From: an uncultured Eubacteriales bacterium | GTDB lineage: Bacteria > Bacillota > Clostridia > TANB77 > CAG-508 | Assembly: GCA_948443845.1 (NCBI GenBank) | Contig: CAOJUE010000007.1 | Span: 1-64,000, forward strand | Direction of reading: 5' to 3' | Length of the DNA stretch: 64,000 nucleotides | Shown here: piece by piece, positions 18,635 through 28,094 of the stretch | Numbering within the stretch: position 1 is the first letter of the stretch | Layout of the letters: each line of letters opens with the position of its first letter | Made by a program: the position numbers and the translations under genes | The notes under the pieces: model-generated | What the model saw: only the letters and a program-made list of their open reading frames with translations | Databases searched by the model: none | Told to the model about the DNA's origin: nothing

Positions 18635-20257
18635 TTAGAATAAAGCTAATTTGTTGTTGACTTCTTCAACTGTCGTGACACCATCTAATACTTTTTGGAA
18701 AGCATCAATCACAAGTGGTTTGTATCCTTGTGTCAAAGCTAAATCTCTAATTTTCAAACTTGATGCGCCAGATACTACTAAATCTTTGATTTCGTCTGTC
18801 AACTCTAACACTTCATATACCGCAATTCTTTCCAAATATCCTGTGTGGTTACATTCTTTACAGCCTTTGGTATCATAGGTATGTTTGTTTGCAAAGTCAA
18901 ATTTCATATTATATTTTTCGCCAAATTTATTCATGATATCTTTTTCATGTTTACTAAATGGTCTTTCAACTGCACAATGCGGACAAATTCTTCTGACCAA
19001 TCTTTGAGAAACTGAAGTTGCTAATGTGCTTGAAATATCATAATCCGAAATTCCCATTTTTCTCAATCTTGTGATAACTTCAATCGCATTAATTGTATGG
19101 ATAGTTGATAATACATAATGACCTGTTTGACCTGCTTGAATCGCAATTTCTGCCGATTCGGTATCACGAATTTCTCCTAATAGAATAATATCTGGGTCAT
19201 TTCTCAAGATTGACCTTAGATTTGACGCAAATGTTGATTTTTCGTCAATTTCGATTTGGTTAATACCTGGAACACGAATTTCAACTGGATCCTCAACTGT
19301 TGTAATATTGATTTCTGGACGATTTAAGTAGTCCAAAATACTGTACAATGTGGTTGTTTTACCTTGACCTGTTGGTGCTGCAATAATGGTAATACTATTT
19401 CTTTTATCAAAACATTTTTTTAGCATTCCTTCGTCTGATGGGAAACCTAAGTCGAAAATGCTTCGAATTCCTTCGTTTTTCTTTAGTAATCTTAGACAGA
19501 ATTTTTCTCCATCAATGGTTCTTTGGGAAGCCACACGGATATTGTAATCATCATATGTACTAATCGCACCATCTTGGGCATCTTGCTTTTCTTGATGCAT
19601 GTTGGAAATAGCTTTGATTCTACCAATTAATTGGGCTTGCTTTGCTTTTTCAATATTGGCAACTGTGATTAGTTCGCCATCGACTCTGTATCTTACACGC
19701 ACGGAATTTTCTAGCGGTTCAACGTGAATATCACTCGCTCTTTTTTCCATGGCAGAACGAATAATCGTATCGACCAATTTGGTAACATCACCTGAACTTG
19801 AAATGGTAGCATCTTCTTTGGTTTCCAATGATTTGATAACGGTTTCAATATTGGTTTGAAAAGTCAAGAATTTTTCCATAATGAAACCATGTTTTAATAA
19901 GATAGAGCGAACTTCTTCAATGGATTTATTGTTCGAGGTATCAGCAAAACATACTTTTGCTCTTCTTCCGATAATTTCAAATAAAATGGCTTTGCAAGAT
20001 TTGCAAACATCTAAAGACAAATAATCTTCTTCTTTGATTTTTACATCATCTGCATTTAAAATAATAACATTTTCTCCTAAAATCTCTCCCATTGCTTCGA
20101 TTAACTCTTTTTGTGGGCATAAATTTAAGATATTTAAAATATCACCTATTTTTTTGTCTGGATGCTGTTTTTGATATTCTAACGCAGTTTCAATATCAAT
20201 TTCTTTTACAACTCCTCTTTTTACTAATTCTACACCAATTGGGGTTCTTTTGTTCAT
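18635..20257 (-). CDS. pilB: Pilus extension ATPase PilB
   Basis: 540 residues: an N-terminal GspE-N/MshEN domain (residues 1-150), Walker A APTGQGKTTTLYSI near 270, Walker B ILLGEIRDTESAEIAIQAGQTGH, and the zinc tetracysteine CPHCAV...CKECNH near 450-485. It polymerises the pilus using ATP. Start ATG 20257 follows GAAAGGAGAAAA; the upstream ATG at 20305 has no site. Confidence 0.94.
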   Translation of the reverse strand: MNKRTPIGVELVKRGVVKEIDIETALEYQKQHPDKKIGDILNILNLCPQKELIEAMGEILGENVIILNADDVKIKEEDYLSLDVCKSCKAILFEIIGRRAKVCFADTSNNKSIEEVRSILLKHGFIMEKFLTFQTNIETVIKSLETKEDATISSSGDVTKLVDTIIRSAMEKRASDIHVEPLENSVRVRYRVDGELITVANIEKAKQAQLIGRIKAISNMHQEKQDAQDGAISTYDDYNIRVASQRTIDGEKFCLRLLKKNEGIRSIFDLGFPSDEGMLKKCFDKRNSITIIAAPTGQGKTTTLYSILDYLNRPEINITTVEDPVEIRVPGINQIEIDEKSTFASNLRSILRNDPDIILLGEIRDTESAEIAIQAGQTGHYVLSTIHTINAIEVITRLRKMGISDYDISSTLATSVSQRLVRRICPHCAVERPFSKHEKDIMNKFGEKYNMKFDFANKHTYDTKGCKECNHTGYLERIAVYEVLELTDEIKDLVVSGASSLKIRDLALTQGYKPLVIDAFQKVLDGVTTVEEVNNKLALF

Positions 20258-20349
20258 GATTTTCTCCTTTCTCTTTTGTCCTTGATTAATTTTATTATAC
20301 AACATTTGTTAAGCAAAATAAATACTTTTACGCAAACTTCCAATAATTA

Positions 20350-21411
20350 CTAATATTCTAGCAAAGGTCCATACTGCGAACAATTTAATAAATACGCTGG
20401 ATTTTGGTCTGCGGAATTGGTTATTTCCGAATAAGGATACCATTTTCCTAAAATCCCTTCTTCTTCAATTCCTCGGCTGGAGGACCAACTCATATTGCTA
20501 TCGATATAATGAAAAATAAAGTTTGGCACAGGTTGTTGGTTGTAAGCATTCAAAATGGCATAATCGGTTGCTTTATATTTGAAATGTGTTCCACCAAAGG
20601 AATCCTTCCCATTTTCGATACCAAATCTTGGGATCCATACATAAGAATCAGTGCCTTGTAGTATTTCTGTAGTGATTTCTTTTTCAACATCTTCTGGATT
20701 TAGTACTAAAACGCGTGCCCATTGTTTGTTAGAATAACTGTACCATAAATTACTTGTTTCTGTGATAATTTTGTATTTTTTGGCTACTGGGTCATATTGA
20801 ATTGGGCAAATAATTTTGATGCCCCCTGTATTTTGGGAATTTGCATTGTACATTTCATAATTGACATCTGCCCCCACCATTTGCTCCACGTATTCTTTTG
20901 AAAAATTTGGAGAATTGCATTCTCGAACCGTTTCTCTTTCAAATACTTTGCTTAATGTAACGGTTTGCGTTTTTCCATCTAAGGTATAATCTGCACTTAC
21001 TGTGGCTTTTTTGACAAGGTCATAACCAGTAGATTGCCCACCATAGCTATTTTCCAAATTGATTTTTATGTCATAGCCTTTTGGTATGGTCGTCTGAAAA
21101 ACTTTTGTGCTTCCGCCACCGATTATATGATAAGTATTTCCTTCTTTTGTCGCAATTCCTTGCGTTAGTAAAGCATCTAATTGCTCTGCCATTTCTTCAT
21201 AATGAATTTGAGCCATATTTTCTAAAATATTGGTGGTCATTCGGGTAGCACCTGATTTTCGCTCTACCCCTTTGGAACCAATCACAAGATTGGCATAAAT
21301 CATTCCGATTACCCCCACGGTAGTTAGAATAATCAGCAAGCTAAGCACCACATCAGCTCCTGTGATACCTTTTTGACTATTTAATTCTTCAGTAAATTGT
21401 TTTTTATTCAT
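20350..21411 (-). CDS. Minor pilin-like protein
   Basis: 353 residues with a class III prepilin cleavage region (NSQKG-ITGADVVLSLLIILTTVGVIGMIYANLV). The mature protein is large, and its C-terminal domain ends in aromatic, Ser-rich sequence (MSWSSSRGIE, YLLNCSQYGPLLEY). It may sit at the pilus tip or prime assembly. The start is the ATG at 21411, nine bases after AAGGA; the ATG at 21420 abuts the site. The homology is limited to the N-terminal helix, so the C-terminal role is unknown. Confidence 0.8.
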   Translation of the reverse strand: MNKKQFTEELNSQKGITGADVVLSLLIILTTVGVIGMIYANLVIGSKGVERKSGATRMTTNILENMAQIHYEEMAEQLDALLTQGIATKEGNTYHIIGGGSTKVFQTTIPKGYDIKINLENSYGGQSTGYDLVKKATVSADYTLDGKTQTVTLSKVFERETVRECNSPNFSKEYVEQMVGADVNYEMYNANSQNTGGIKIICPIQYDPVAKKYKIITETSNLWYSYSNKQWARVLVLNPEDVEKEITTEILQGTDSYVWIPRFGIENGKDSFGGTHFKYKATDYAILNAYNQQPVPNFIFHYIDSNMSWSSSRGIEEEGILGKWYPYSEITNSADQNPAYLLNCSQYGPLLEY

Positions 21412-21423
21412 GTTTTTCATTCC

Positions 21424-22180
21424 TTATACGATCCAAAATTCTATCCAGTTTTCCACAATACAATAAACAATTGTGGAAATTCCAATTATAAATCCCATCG
21501 GTATTTTTCTGATTGTCTTGTACTTTACCATAGAAAAGAAACCTAGACACATACTAACAACCAAAATCGGTACCAAGGATTTAACATCAAATACTAACAA
21601 TATGTAACTTAAAAGCAATAAGATTTCTAGCCAATATGCTTTTTTCTTCTTTTGTAAAATGAATAAACCTAAAAATAGCATTAAATATATAAGATATCTA
21701 TACATAGTAGTTTTTTCTAGCACATATAGATATACTATATAAAACAATTGGCAAATCACGCCAAATAGAAGAACAGATGAATTGATTTTTCGATATTCTT
21801 TGTCAATTCCGTGATACGATTACCATGGTAATGTACATGAAAACAAATGCAAGAAAAGCAATTTCTTTTTCTGTATCTAAGAAAATATCCTGAATGTGAA
21901 ATGACGCATAAGCAATCACAAAAACAATGCCAGAAAGTATCTCCAACAAAAAATAGCGAATACGAATTTTTTGACCACAATATCTGCATTTTCCTTTTAA
22001 GAAAAGATAACTCCAAACGGGAAATAAGTCTAGCACACCCAATTTATGATTGCAGTTTGGGCAAAAAGAATGCTCGTGTGTGATATCTTTTTTTAGTGGA
22101 ATGCGGTAAACAGCAAGCGTGAAAAAACTTCCAAAAAATGTTCCCATGATAAATAACATTACATATAAAAAAATGTCCAT
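21424..22180 (-). CDS. pilD: Prepilin peptidase/methyltransferase PilD-like, read through a +1 CGG site
   Basis: About 251 residues after joining, the family's usual size. It starts GTFFGSFFTLAVYRIPL and has paired CPNCN and CRYCG motifs of the methyltransferase zinc domain. Zero frame stops just after CGG at 21811; skipping C gives VSGIDKEYRKINSSVLLFG, which continues through the remaining membrane helices to 21424. The first catalytic Asp falls in GIDKEYRKI. The second, normally GxGD, reads VFDVK, so peptidase activity may be altered. It lies between the major and minor pilin genes. Confidence 0.82.
21809..21811 (-). other. CGG +1 frame-change site 12 (pilD)
   Basis: Context TCA-C-GGA-ATT. 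Zero frame reads SRN-stop; skipping C gives SGIDKEYRK, placing an Asp where A24 peptidases carry a catalytic one. Confidence 0.8.
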
Positions 22181-22203
22181 ATATTTTTCTACCTTTTTAT
22201 TTA

Positions 22204-22246
22204 AAAAGAGGCATACACCGCTTAACTTGAGAAGTATATACCTCTT
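22204..22246 (-). terminator. Hairpin between major pilin and pilD
   Basis: Inverted repeat AAGAGGTATATAC...TATGCCTCTT followed by T-rich sequence on the minus strand. It probably attenuates transcription after the abundant pilin gene. Confidence 0.6.
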
Positions 22247-22255
22247 GAATTTTAA

Positions 22256-22828
22256 TTAAGAACCAGATTGATTCGCTGTATACCATGTAATAGAACCACT
22301 ATCAGAAATATTTCCTGATAATTCTTTAACTACATTATATTTATCAGTACCAACAGTTACTTTTCCATCCGTTCCGTCTTGTCCATTATTTCCACTTAGA
22401 AGTGTTTTTCCTTTTGCATAATTAATAGAAATTGTATTAGGGGAACCATTTGTATAATTTATTGTATAAGTTGCCCCTGCTTCAGTAATCGTTGTTCTTT
22501 TAGCTTTTGCAGCTACTTTATCTGTAATAGTGGTATCATCATCGATATCTACCCCTGTTAAATAATCATATGCATCATATGCATTATCAATTGTACGTTT
22601 TACATATTTTGCTTCATAGAAGTTTTCTACTTCTTCTGCAATTTTTAATTCAATTTTTTCTTTAATGGTTGCAATTTGATGTTTATCAACTGCGTTTGTT
22701 GCTTTTCCTAAAATTCCATCACTTCCTGCAACTAGGCTTAGTGATACACCTGCTAATATTAATAGCACGATGATTGTAACTACTAGAGCTACTAAAGTAA
22801 TACCTTTTTGATTTTTCAAATTTTTCAT
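22256..22828 (-). CDS. pilA: Major type IV pilin
   Basis: 190 residues. A short basic leader (MKNLKNQKG) is followed by ITLVALVVTIIVLLILAGVSLSL, the hydrophobic helix that packs in the fibre, then DGILGKATNAVDKHQIATIKEKIEL. The position-5 glutamate of classical pilins is absent, as is common in clostridial ITLVALV-type pilins. Context (pilus operon, own terminator) supports the major subunit. The globular domain is Gly/Asp/Thr-rich. The ribosome site is AAAGGAGATT. Confidence 0.85.
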   Translation of the reverse strand: MKNLKNQKGITLVALVVTIIVLLILAGVSLSLVAGSDGILGKATNAVDKHQIATIKEKIELKIAEEVENFYEAKYVKRTIDNAYDAYDYLTGVDIDDDTTITDKVAAKAKRTTITEAGATYTINYTNGSPNTISINYAKGKTLLSGNNGQDGTDGKVTVGTDKYNVVKELSGNISDSGSITWYTANQSGS

Positions 22829-22985
22829 TTTTTTAATCTCCTTTGTAATTTAATTTTTAAATTTTCATATGTTTTAAAAACATATCTTGGGGTCTTGGGG
22901 TCTTTTTGAAAATATGTTTTCTTTCCATCACTCCCTTCAAAAAATCTATATTAAATTTATTTTCTATATAAAACATATAGCAAAA

Positions 22986-23459
22986 CTATTTAGAATTTGG
23001 CTTTTCAAAGAAAGTCCCTGTTGCGGATTGATTGGTTTGACCTGGTGTTGCTGTTTGATTAGTGGTACCATTTGTCGTTGTATTAGTTGTTGTGTTTTGA
23101 TCGGTTGTTGTATTTGTCTCTGGTGCTGGTTCTTCGGCATAATCAAATGGATTGGAATTTGCTTTGTCGTAAACTCCTTTTTGCTCATAGACTGCCAAAT
23201 CCGAAGAAGTGATGCTATAAGATTTTAAAGAGGTTACCAATTCTGTTTGAGATTGGTCTGCATTAATGTCTCCACCATTTGTATAGGCAATTTCTTGTTT
23301 GATTGACGTTGTTATACTATCTGATGCATAAGTTATTTCATCTGGTATCGTGATGTCAGATGGTATAAAGTCATAGAGTGCAACTGCTAGTATTAGCATA
23401 ATTAATATCAATAATAAGATTAAAATAAATATTTCTTTGATTAGACTTTTTTTCTTCAT
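22986..23459 (-). CDS. Membrane-anchored pilus protein with Thr/Asn-rich tail (PilP-like position)
   Basis: 157 residues: a basic start, one membrane helix (residues 9-32), an extracytoplasmic segment containing SNPFDYAE (reminiscent of the NPF of PilP proteins), then a low-complexity tail rich in Thr, Asn and Gln. It sits where PilP occurs in pilMNOP clusters. The assignment rests on position and the short motif only. Confidence 0.6.
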   Translation of the reverse strand: MKKKSLIKEIFILILLLILIMLILAVALYDFIPSDITIPDEITYASDSITTSIKQEIAYTNGGDINADQSQTELVTSLKSYSITSSDLAVYEQKGVYDKANSNPFDYAEEPAPETNTTTDQNTTTNTTTNGTTNQTATPGQTNQSATGTFFEKPNSK

Positions 23460-23480
23460 TTCTTTTTTTCCTTTCGTATT

Positions 23481-24266
23481 TTAGTTTACTTGTTGAATTG
23501 ATGATGTTGTATTGGTTGTATTCGTCGTATTCGTTGTTGTTGTATTGGTGGTCGTATTGGTTGTATTGCCTGATGTGATAGAATCAATAGTTTGCGTTAC
23601 ATCATTTGTAATATCTTGAAGGGCGTTTGATTCGATTAAATTGTCGGAATTGATTTTGATTTCTCTTACGGTTAAAGTAACTTGTAAATCACTTCCTGAT
23701 TTTTGCATATCAAAATCATTGATTTCGAAATTCAAACGGTCATCGTCTTCAATATCACGAATGAAATCTGCTAGATTGATGTATTTTCCTGTGATGACAA
23801 ATTGCAAATCACAAATCACATAATTGGTTGATGTGTTGTTCAAAGAACTAGCCGATGAAACATTACGATTGACATCAAATTTTAAATTGATTCCCTCTTC
23901 TGTTGCATAATTACCAATGATTGTCCACAAAAAGTCAACATCATAGATATCTTTTAAGTCATTTTCTTGCATTTTAATTAATGCATCTGCTGTTTGATCT
24001 GATAATTCTGAAACAACTTGTTCATATTCTTGTTTGGTGGTTCGATAATTTTCGATGATTTGTGTTAATTCTTTTTTCTTTTGTGCATAATCCGAATCAG
24101 AACTTTTTTCCAATTGAGCAAGCTGGGTATCTAATTTTCTGCTTGCCATTTCAAGTTGGCTCACACTTGCCACATATTTTCTAACAACGGACGCCTCATT
24201 AAATACCACTTCATAACATCCAAACAATAATACCAATAAAACAATGGTTAAAACTACTTTTCTCAT
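23481..24266 (-). CDS. pilO: PilO-like pilus alignment protein
   Basis: 261 residues: one N-terminal membrane helix, a coiled coil (residues about 30-95), then a ferredoxin-like domain (YVICDLQFVITGKYINLADFIRDIEDDDRL) typical of PilO/GspM. It ends in a Thr/Asn repeat tail like its neighbour's. The start overlaps the pilM/N stop (TAATG), so they are translationally coupled. In the family PilO pairs with PilN in the inner-membrane alignment complex. Confidence 0.8.
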   Translation of the reverse strand: MRKVVLTIVLLVLLFGCYEVVFNEASVVRKYVASVSQLEMASRKLDTQLAQLEKSSDSDYAQKKKELTQIIENYRTTKQEYEQVVSELSDQTADALIKMQENDLKDIYDVDFLWTIIGNYATEEGINLKFDVNRNVSSASSLNNTSTNYVICDLQFVITGKYINLADFIRDIEDDDRLNFEINDFDMQKSGSDLQVTLTVREIKINSDNLIESNALQDITNDVTQTIDSITSGNTTNTTTNTTTTNTTNTTNTTSSIQQVN

Positions 24267-25916
24267 TATGGTAAATCTCCTTCTATAATTACTTGAACTG
24301 TAGATCCTGACTTGTCTCCAGTTGTTGATTTGACATTTTTTAGAATTCCATTTGTTGTAAGAACTGCTTTGAAATATCCTAATTGTTCATATTTTTCTGC
24401 TTCTGCATTGATGACTATGTGATCTGCTGTTGTATTTTTAATTGAATTTAATTTCACTCTCTTAGGAATTGCAAACATAATTCGGTTTAACAAGTTTGGA
24501 ATAGAATCTTTGCCAATAATTCTTTGTGGTGTTTGTGTTGGTTCTTCTTCTGGCGCACTTGTAATTTCTTCTGTTAATTCTTGGTAAGTTGTTGTTCTTG
24601 ACGAAATCGTTTTCATATCGTTTTCCAATTTTCCAAGTTCCGTATTTGCTTTAGCAGCAATAACTTGAACTTCTCCGTGTCTTATCCTCAATTTGACGAG
24701 ATACAACAATACTAAATACAGAAAATACAACTGCTGTCATGATACACGCAATCGAGCCTCTTGCTAGCAATTTTTCAGAACTTGAAAACGGTGCTGAAAA
24801 ATCACTTTTAATTTTAGTGCCTAAATTAGCAAAGAATTCCCCAATCGTCTCAATACTAATTTCTTGTTTTAAAGCTGAATTTAATTTTGCTTTTCCATTT
24901 GCACTTCTTGCTGATTTTGAAAAATTAAGTTCTTTATCAACCATTCCCAAACCATCTAAAGCTAAAGCAATCGCCGAATTAACTTCAATGTATTCTTTGA
25001 TTGGTAATTGCAAAGAAGAAGCATTTAAGAAATATGGTTTCAAAATTTCGCATTTTGCAGAAGGAATGTATTCTTGAAATAGTAAATCAATATTGTTGAT
25101 ACAAGTTCCTAGACCTGTAATATATATTTTATCAATTGTTGAAAACATTTCACTGATTGTTTGCCTTAAATGTGTGATAATTTTTAGTAATACCGCTGTT
25201 GCCATATCGACATAATCATTTGTTTCAGCATATAATTCTGAAGAGTTTTTCGTGTAAATTGTCATGTTTTTACACGCTTCGTATGATTTTGCATATGAAT
25301 TTTCTCTTCGGTTGATGTTTTCCAGAATCTTTCCCATACCCTCTTCTAATACATCAATACGATAAATTTGTCCATCAATCATCATTGTAATTTTTGTAGT
25401 TTCTTCAATGTTTACAATTGCGATGTTTTCTCTTCCATCATTATCCACCAAATTTGTGATACTTGTTGTAATCGGAGTAATTGTGTCGATTCGATTTCCA
25501 TCTAGTGCCATGGTTCTTTTGGAAATATCATTTTTATTTGCAATAATACTCAACACTTTTTGTACCTCAGGATTTTCCTTTGGTGAAGTAATAATATAAT
25601 TGTGATCCAAAGATGCTTTGTTATATCCTTTTTCATTGCACAACATTTCGTATTCGATATTGACTGCTTTTTTGGTATCTTGCTTATTTAGTAAAGAAGA
25701 CACTTCAAAAGTATTGTAAATTTCATTTGAAACATTGATACTAATTGGCACCTTATAGCTATACGTTTCGCTAACAATTTTTCTTAACGTTTCCTCCAAA
25801 TTATTTTCATAAAAAGTAAGGTTATACGATTCGACTTTTACCGTGTCTTTATCCTTCTGCAATTTGGCATATTTAATTACATTATCTTCGATATAAATTC
25901 CTAAACAACTTTGCAT
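24266..25916 (-). CDS. PilM-PilN fusion, joined through a +1 CGG site
   Basis: Residues 1-380 are an actin-like PilM domain (LGIYIEDNVIKYAKLQ phosphate-loop start; IYITGLGTCINNI near 265). A membrane helix follows (ACIMTAVVFSVFSIVVSRQI). Zero frame then dies at RRSSSYCC. Skipping the C of CGG at 24677 gives DKTGEVQVIAAKANTELGKLENDMKT and a PilN-like periplasmic domain ending at 24266, about 549 residues in total. PilM normally docks on the N terminus of PilN, so a fusion is functionally sensible. The frame join is inferred; otherwise there would be a PilM ending just after the membrane helix and a PilN lacking its start. Confidence 0.78.
24675..24677 (-). other. CGG +1 frame-change site 11 (pilM/N)
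   Basis: Context ACA-C-GGA-GAA, immediately after the membrane helix. Skipping C joins the PilM part to the PilN-like part. Confidence 0.75.
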
Positions 25917-25954
25917 TGTTTTCTCCTTAGATTAATTTTTCATTATATAAGTAT

Positions 25955-25983
25955 TTTATATCCATAATCAAAAAAAATGTCAA
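25955..25983 (-). promoter_or_regulatory. Sigma-A-like promoter of the pilus operon
   Basis: TTGACA (25978-25983), 17-base spacer, TATAAA (25955-25960), about 40 bases upstream of pilM/N, whose AAGGAGAAAA ribosome site follows. Confidence 0.75.
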
Positions 25984-26206
25984 TAGAAATCAGAAAATGT
26001 AATACAAATATAATGTTTCTGTAATATTTTTGTAATATTTTGTATCTTTTTGTCTTGCTACTTTTTTCTTCCATAGTTTTTAAATATCTATATTTTGTCC
26101 CAATGTATTTTAAATCATACATTTATTTTTTTTGGAATTTTATGCATATTTTCGAAATTTTTTGGAAAATCTAAAATTACAATATTCATGTATGAAGGAG
26201 GAAATT

Positions 26207-26447
26207 ATGAATTCAGAAAAACATATCAAAGTTACAGGTTATTCAAATATTTCATGGAAGGATGCGATTGTAAAAACCATTGACGAAGCTTCAAAAACAA
26301 TCAATAATTTAAACAATGTTGTTGTTTTAGAGCAACGTGCTACCATTGCCCGGAAACAAAATCACAGAATATATGGTAGACCTAGATATCTCATTTAAAA
26401 TAGAACCTTTCCAAGAACAAACAACCGAAGACATCGACAACATGTAA
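26207..26447 (+). CDS. Dodecin-like flavin-binding protein, read through a +1 CGG site
   Basis: Dodecins are small hollow dodecamers that store flavin or CoA. The start MNSEKHIKVTGYSNISWKDAIVKTIDEASKTI, with the conserved SW..A....EASKTI, follows AAGGAGGAAATT. Zero frame turns into non-family sequence after ATI-A-R; skipping the C at 26351 gives AGNKITEYMVDLDISFKIE, the two C-terminal strands of dodecin, ending at 26447 (about 79 residues). It lies upstream of spoVAC on the same strand. Confidence 0.85.
26351..26353 (+). other. CGG +1 frame-change site 4 (dodecin)
   Basis: Context GCC-C-GGA-AAC. Skipping C gives the GNKITEY turn and strand expected in dodecins. Confidence 0.85.
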
Positions 26448-26471
26448 TTCTATTTTAAGAAAGGAATGCTT

Positions 26472-26937
26472 ATGAAACAAATTAACAGCAAAGAAGAATA
26501 CCAACAATACGTTGACCAAAAAACACCCAACTCTCCCATCTTAAAAAACTGTTTAAATGCGTTTTGGGTGGGCGGTCTCATTTGTGCCATTCGGTCAAAT
26601 CATCTTTGAAATTTGTAAAACACGTGGAATTGATGAAACCATTTCCTACACCATTGTTTCCATCATTCTCATTTTCATCAGTGCCTTTCTAACCGCGCTC
26701 AACCTATTCAACAAAATCGGAAAATTTGCAGGAGCCGGTTCCCTAATTCCCATCACAGGATTTGCAAACTCAATTGTATCTCCTGCCATGGAATATAAAT
26801 CAGAAGGCTACGTTATGGGCGTTGGTGCAAAAATGTTTACCGTCGCAGGACCAGTATTGGTTTACGGGATTTCCAGTAGCATCATTGTTGGCATTATCTA
26901 TTTAATTTTTAACACACAATCTATCACATTAATTTAA
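26472..26937 (+). CDS. spoVAC: Stage V sporulation protein AC, read through a +1 CGG site
   Basis: SpoVAC is an inner-membrane protein for dipicolinic acid movement and acts as a mechanosensitive release channel in spores. ATG 26472 follows AAAGGAATG; the N terminus NSPILKNCLNAFWVGGLICAI is typical. Zero frame ends six codons after ATT; skipping C at 26592 gives IGQIIFEICKTRG and the full set of membrane helices, including ITGFANSIVSPAMEYKSEG, to 26937 (about 154 residues, normal). It stands immediately upstream of spoVAD. Confidence 0.9.
26592..26594 (+). other. CGG +1 frame-change site 5 (spoVAC)
   Basis: Context ATT-C-GGT-CAA. Skipping C gives the family-typical GGLICAIGQ; zero frame stops five codons later. 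Confidence 0.9.
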
Positions 26938-26942
26938 CCCAT

Positions 26943-27015
26943 AGGGGCACGAGGCATCGTGCCCAGACCATAACATATTAGAAAAAATATTAGGGCACGG
27001 TCCCCCGTGCCCCAA
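26943..27015. repeat. Two tandem GGGCAC palindromes between spoVAC and spoVAD
   Basis: GGGCACGA-GGCA-TCGTGCCC (26945-26964) and GGGCACGG-TCCC-CCGTGCCC (26993-27012) flank an AT-rich 28-base spacer. They belong to the dispersed GGGGC...GCCC element family seen elsewhere in the window and could form hairpins in the spoVA transcript. Confidence 0.65.
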
Positions 27016-27043
27016 CATAAATATTTTAGAAAGGAAAATAATT

Positions 27044-28072
27044 ATGAAAAAAATCGGAAATCAAACTTACGTCTTATCAAAACCAGTCAACATTTTATCA
27101 ACAGCCTGCATTGTCGGTCCCAAAGAAAAAGATGGTCCATTAAATGCCTATTTTGACCAATGTTTAGAAGACGAATTTTGGGGCGAAAACAGTTGGGAAA
27201 AAGCAGAAAGCAAAATTATCAAAGAAACAGTCAATATGGCAATTGCCAAATCCAAAATCGCTTCAAGCGCAATTGACTTTTGCTTTGCTGGAGATTTACT
27301 CAACCAATGTATTTCTTCCTCTTTTGGTTTACGCGAATCCAATCTTCCCTTTTTCGGAATTTTTGGAGCTTGTTCCACTTTTGGCGAAGCATTAACTTTG
27401 GGTTCTATGACAATTGATGGAGACTTTGCAACCAACGTTGTTTGTGCAGCTTCAAGCCATTTTTGTAGTGCTGAAAAACAATTTCGTTTTCCACTAGAAC
27501 TAGGAAATCAACGTACTCCGTCAAGTCAATGGACCGTGACTGGTAGTGGTTCTGCGGTTCTTTCCAAAGACGGCGAAGGTCCTTATATCACAGCCCTTAC
27601 CCCTGGAAAAATTGTTGACATGGGAATCAAAGATGCGAACAATATGGGAGCTGCTATGGCAGGTGCTGCACAAGATACTTTATTATGCCATTTTAAGGAT
27701 ACTGGCAGAAAACCAAGTTACTACGATGCCATTTTCACAGGCGATTTAGGTCATATCGGAAAAGATATTTTGATTGATTTAATGGATTCCAAAGGCTACA
27801 ACATCCGCGCGAACTACAACGACTGTGGTGTTCTCATTTTTGATAAAGATGCGCAAGACACTCATGCTGGCGGTTCTGGTTGTGGTTGCAGTGCTAGTGT
27901 ATTTTCGGGATATATTTCCCATATGTTCAAAGAAGGAAAATACAAAAAAATTCTCCTTATGCCAACTGGTGCCTTGATGAACTCAACGACTTCTCAGCAA
28001 GGAGAAAGTATTCCAGGAATTGCGCATGCGGTCAGTATTGAAGCACAATTTCCTACGGATTTACAAGCTTAA
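27044..28072 (+). CDS. spoVAD: Stage V sporulation protein AD
   Basis: 342 residues with a thiolase-like fold. Typical features are GPKEKDGPL near the start, FGIFGACSTFGEAL with the thiolase-like Cys, QTPSSQWTVTGSG-type sequence (here RTPSSQWTVTGSG), FTGDLGHIGKDIL and HAGGSGCGCSASV. SpoVAD binds dipicolinic acid during spore maturation. ATG 27044 follows GAAAGGAAAA. It is intact with no in-frame CGG, between two spoVA genes that each need a frame change. Confidence 0.96.
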   Translation: MKKIGNQTYVLSKPVNILSTACIVGPKEKDGPLNAYFDQCLEDEFWGENSWEKAESKIIKETVNMAIAKSKIASSAIDFCFAGDLLNQCISSSFGLRESNLPFFGIFGACSTFGEALTLGSMTIDGDFATNVVCAASSHFCSAEKQFRFPLELGNQRTPSSQWTVTGSGSAVLSKDGEGPYITALTPGKIVDMGIKDANNMGAAMAGAAQDTLLCHFKDTGRKPSYYDAIFTGDLGHIGKDILIDLMDSKGYNIRANYNDCGVLIFDKDAQDTHAGGSGCGCSASVFSGYISHMFKEGKYKKILLMPTGALMNSTTSQQGESIPGIAHAVSIEAQFPTDLQA

Positions 28073-28094
28073 TTTTTCGAAAGGAGGAAACAAG

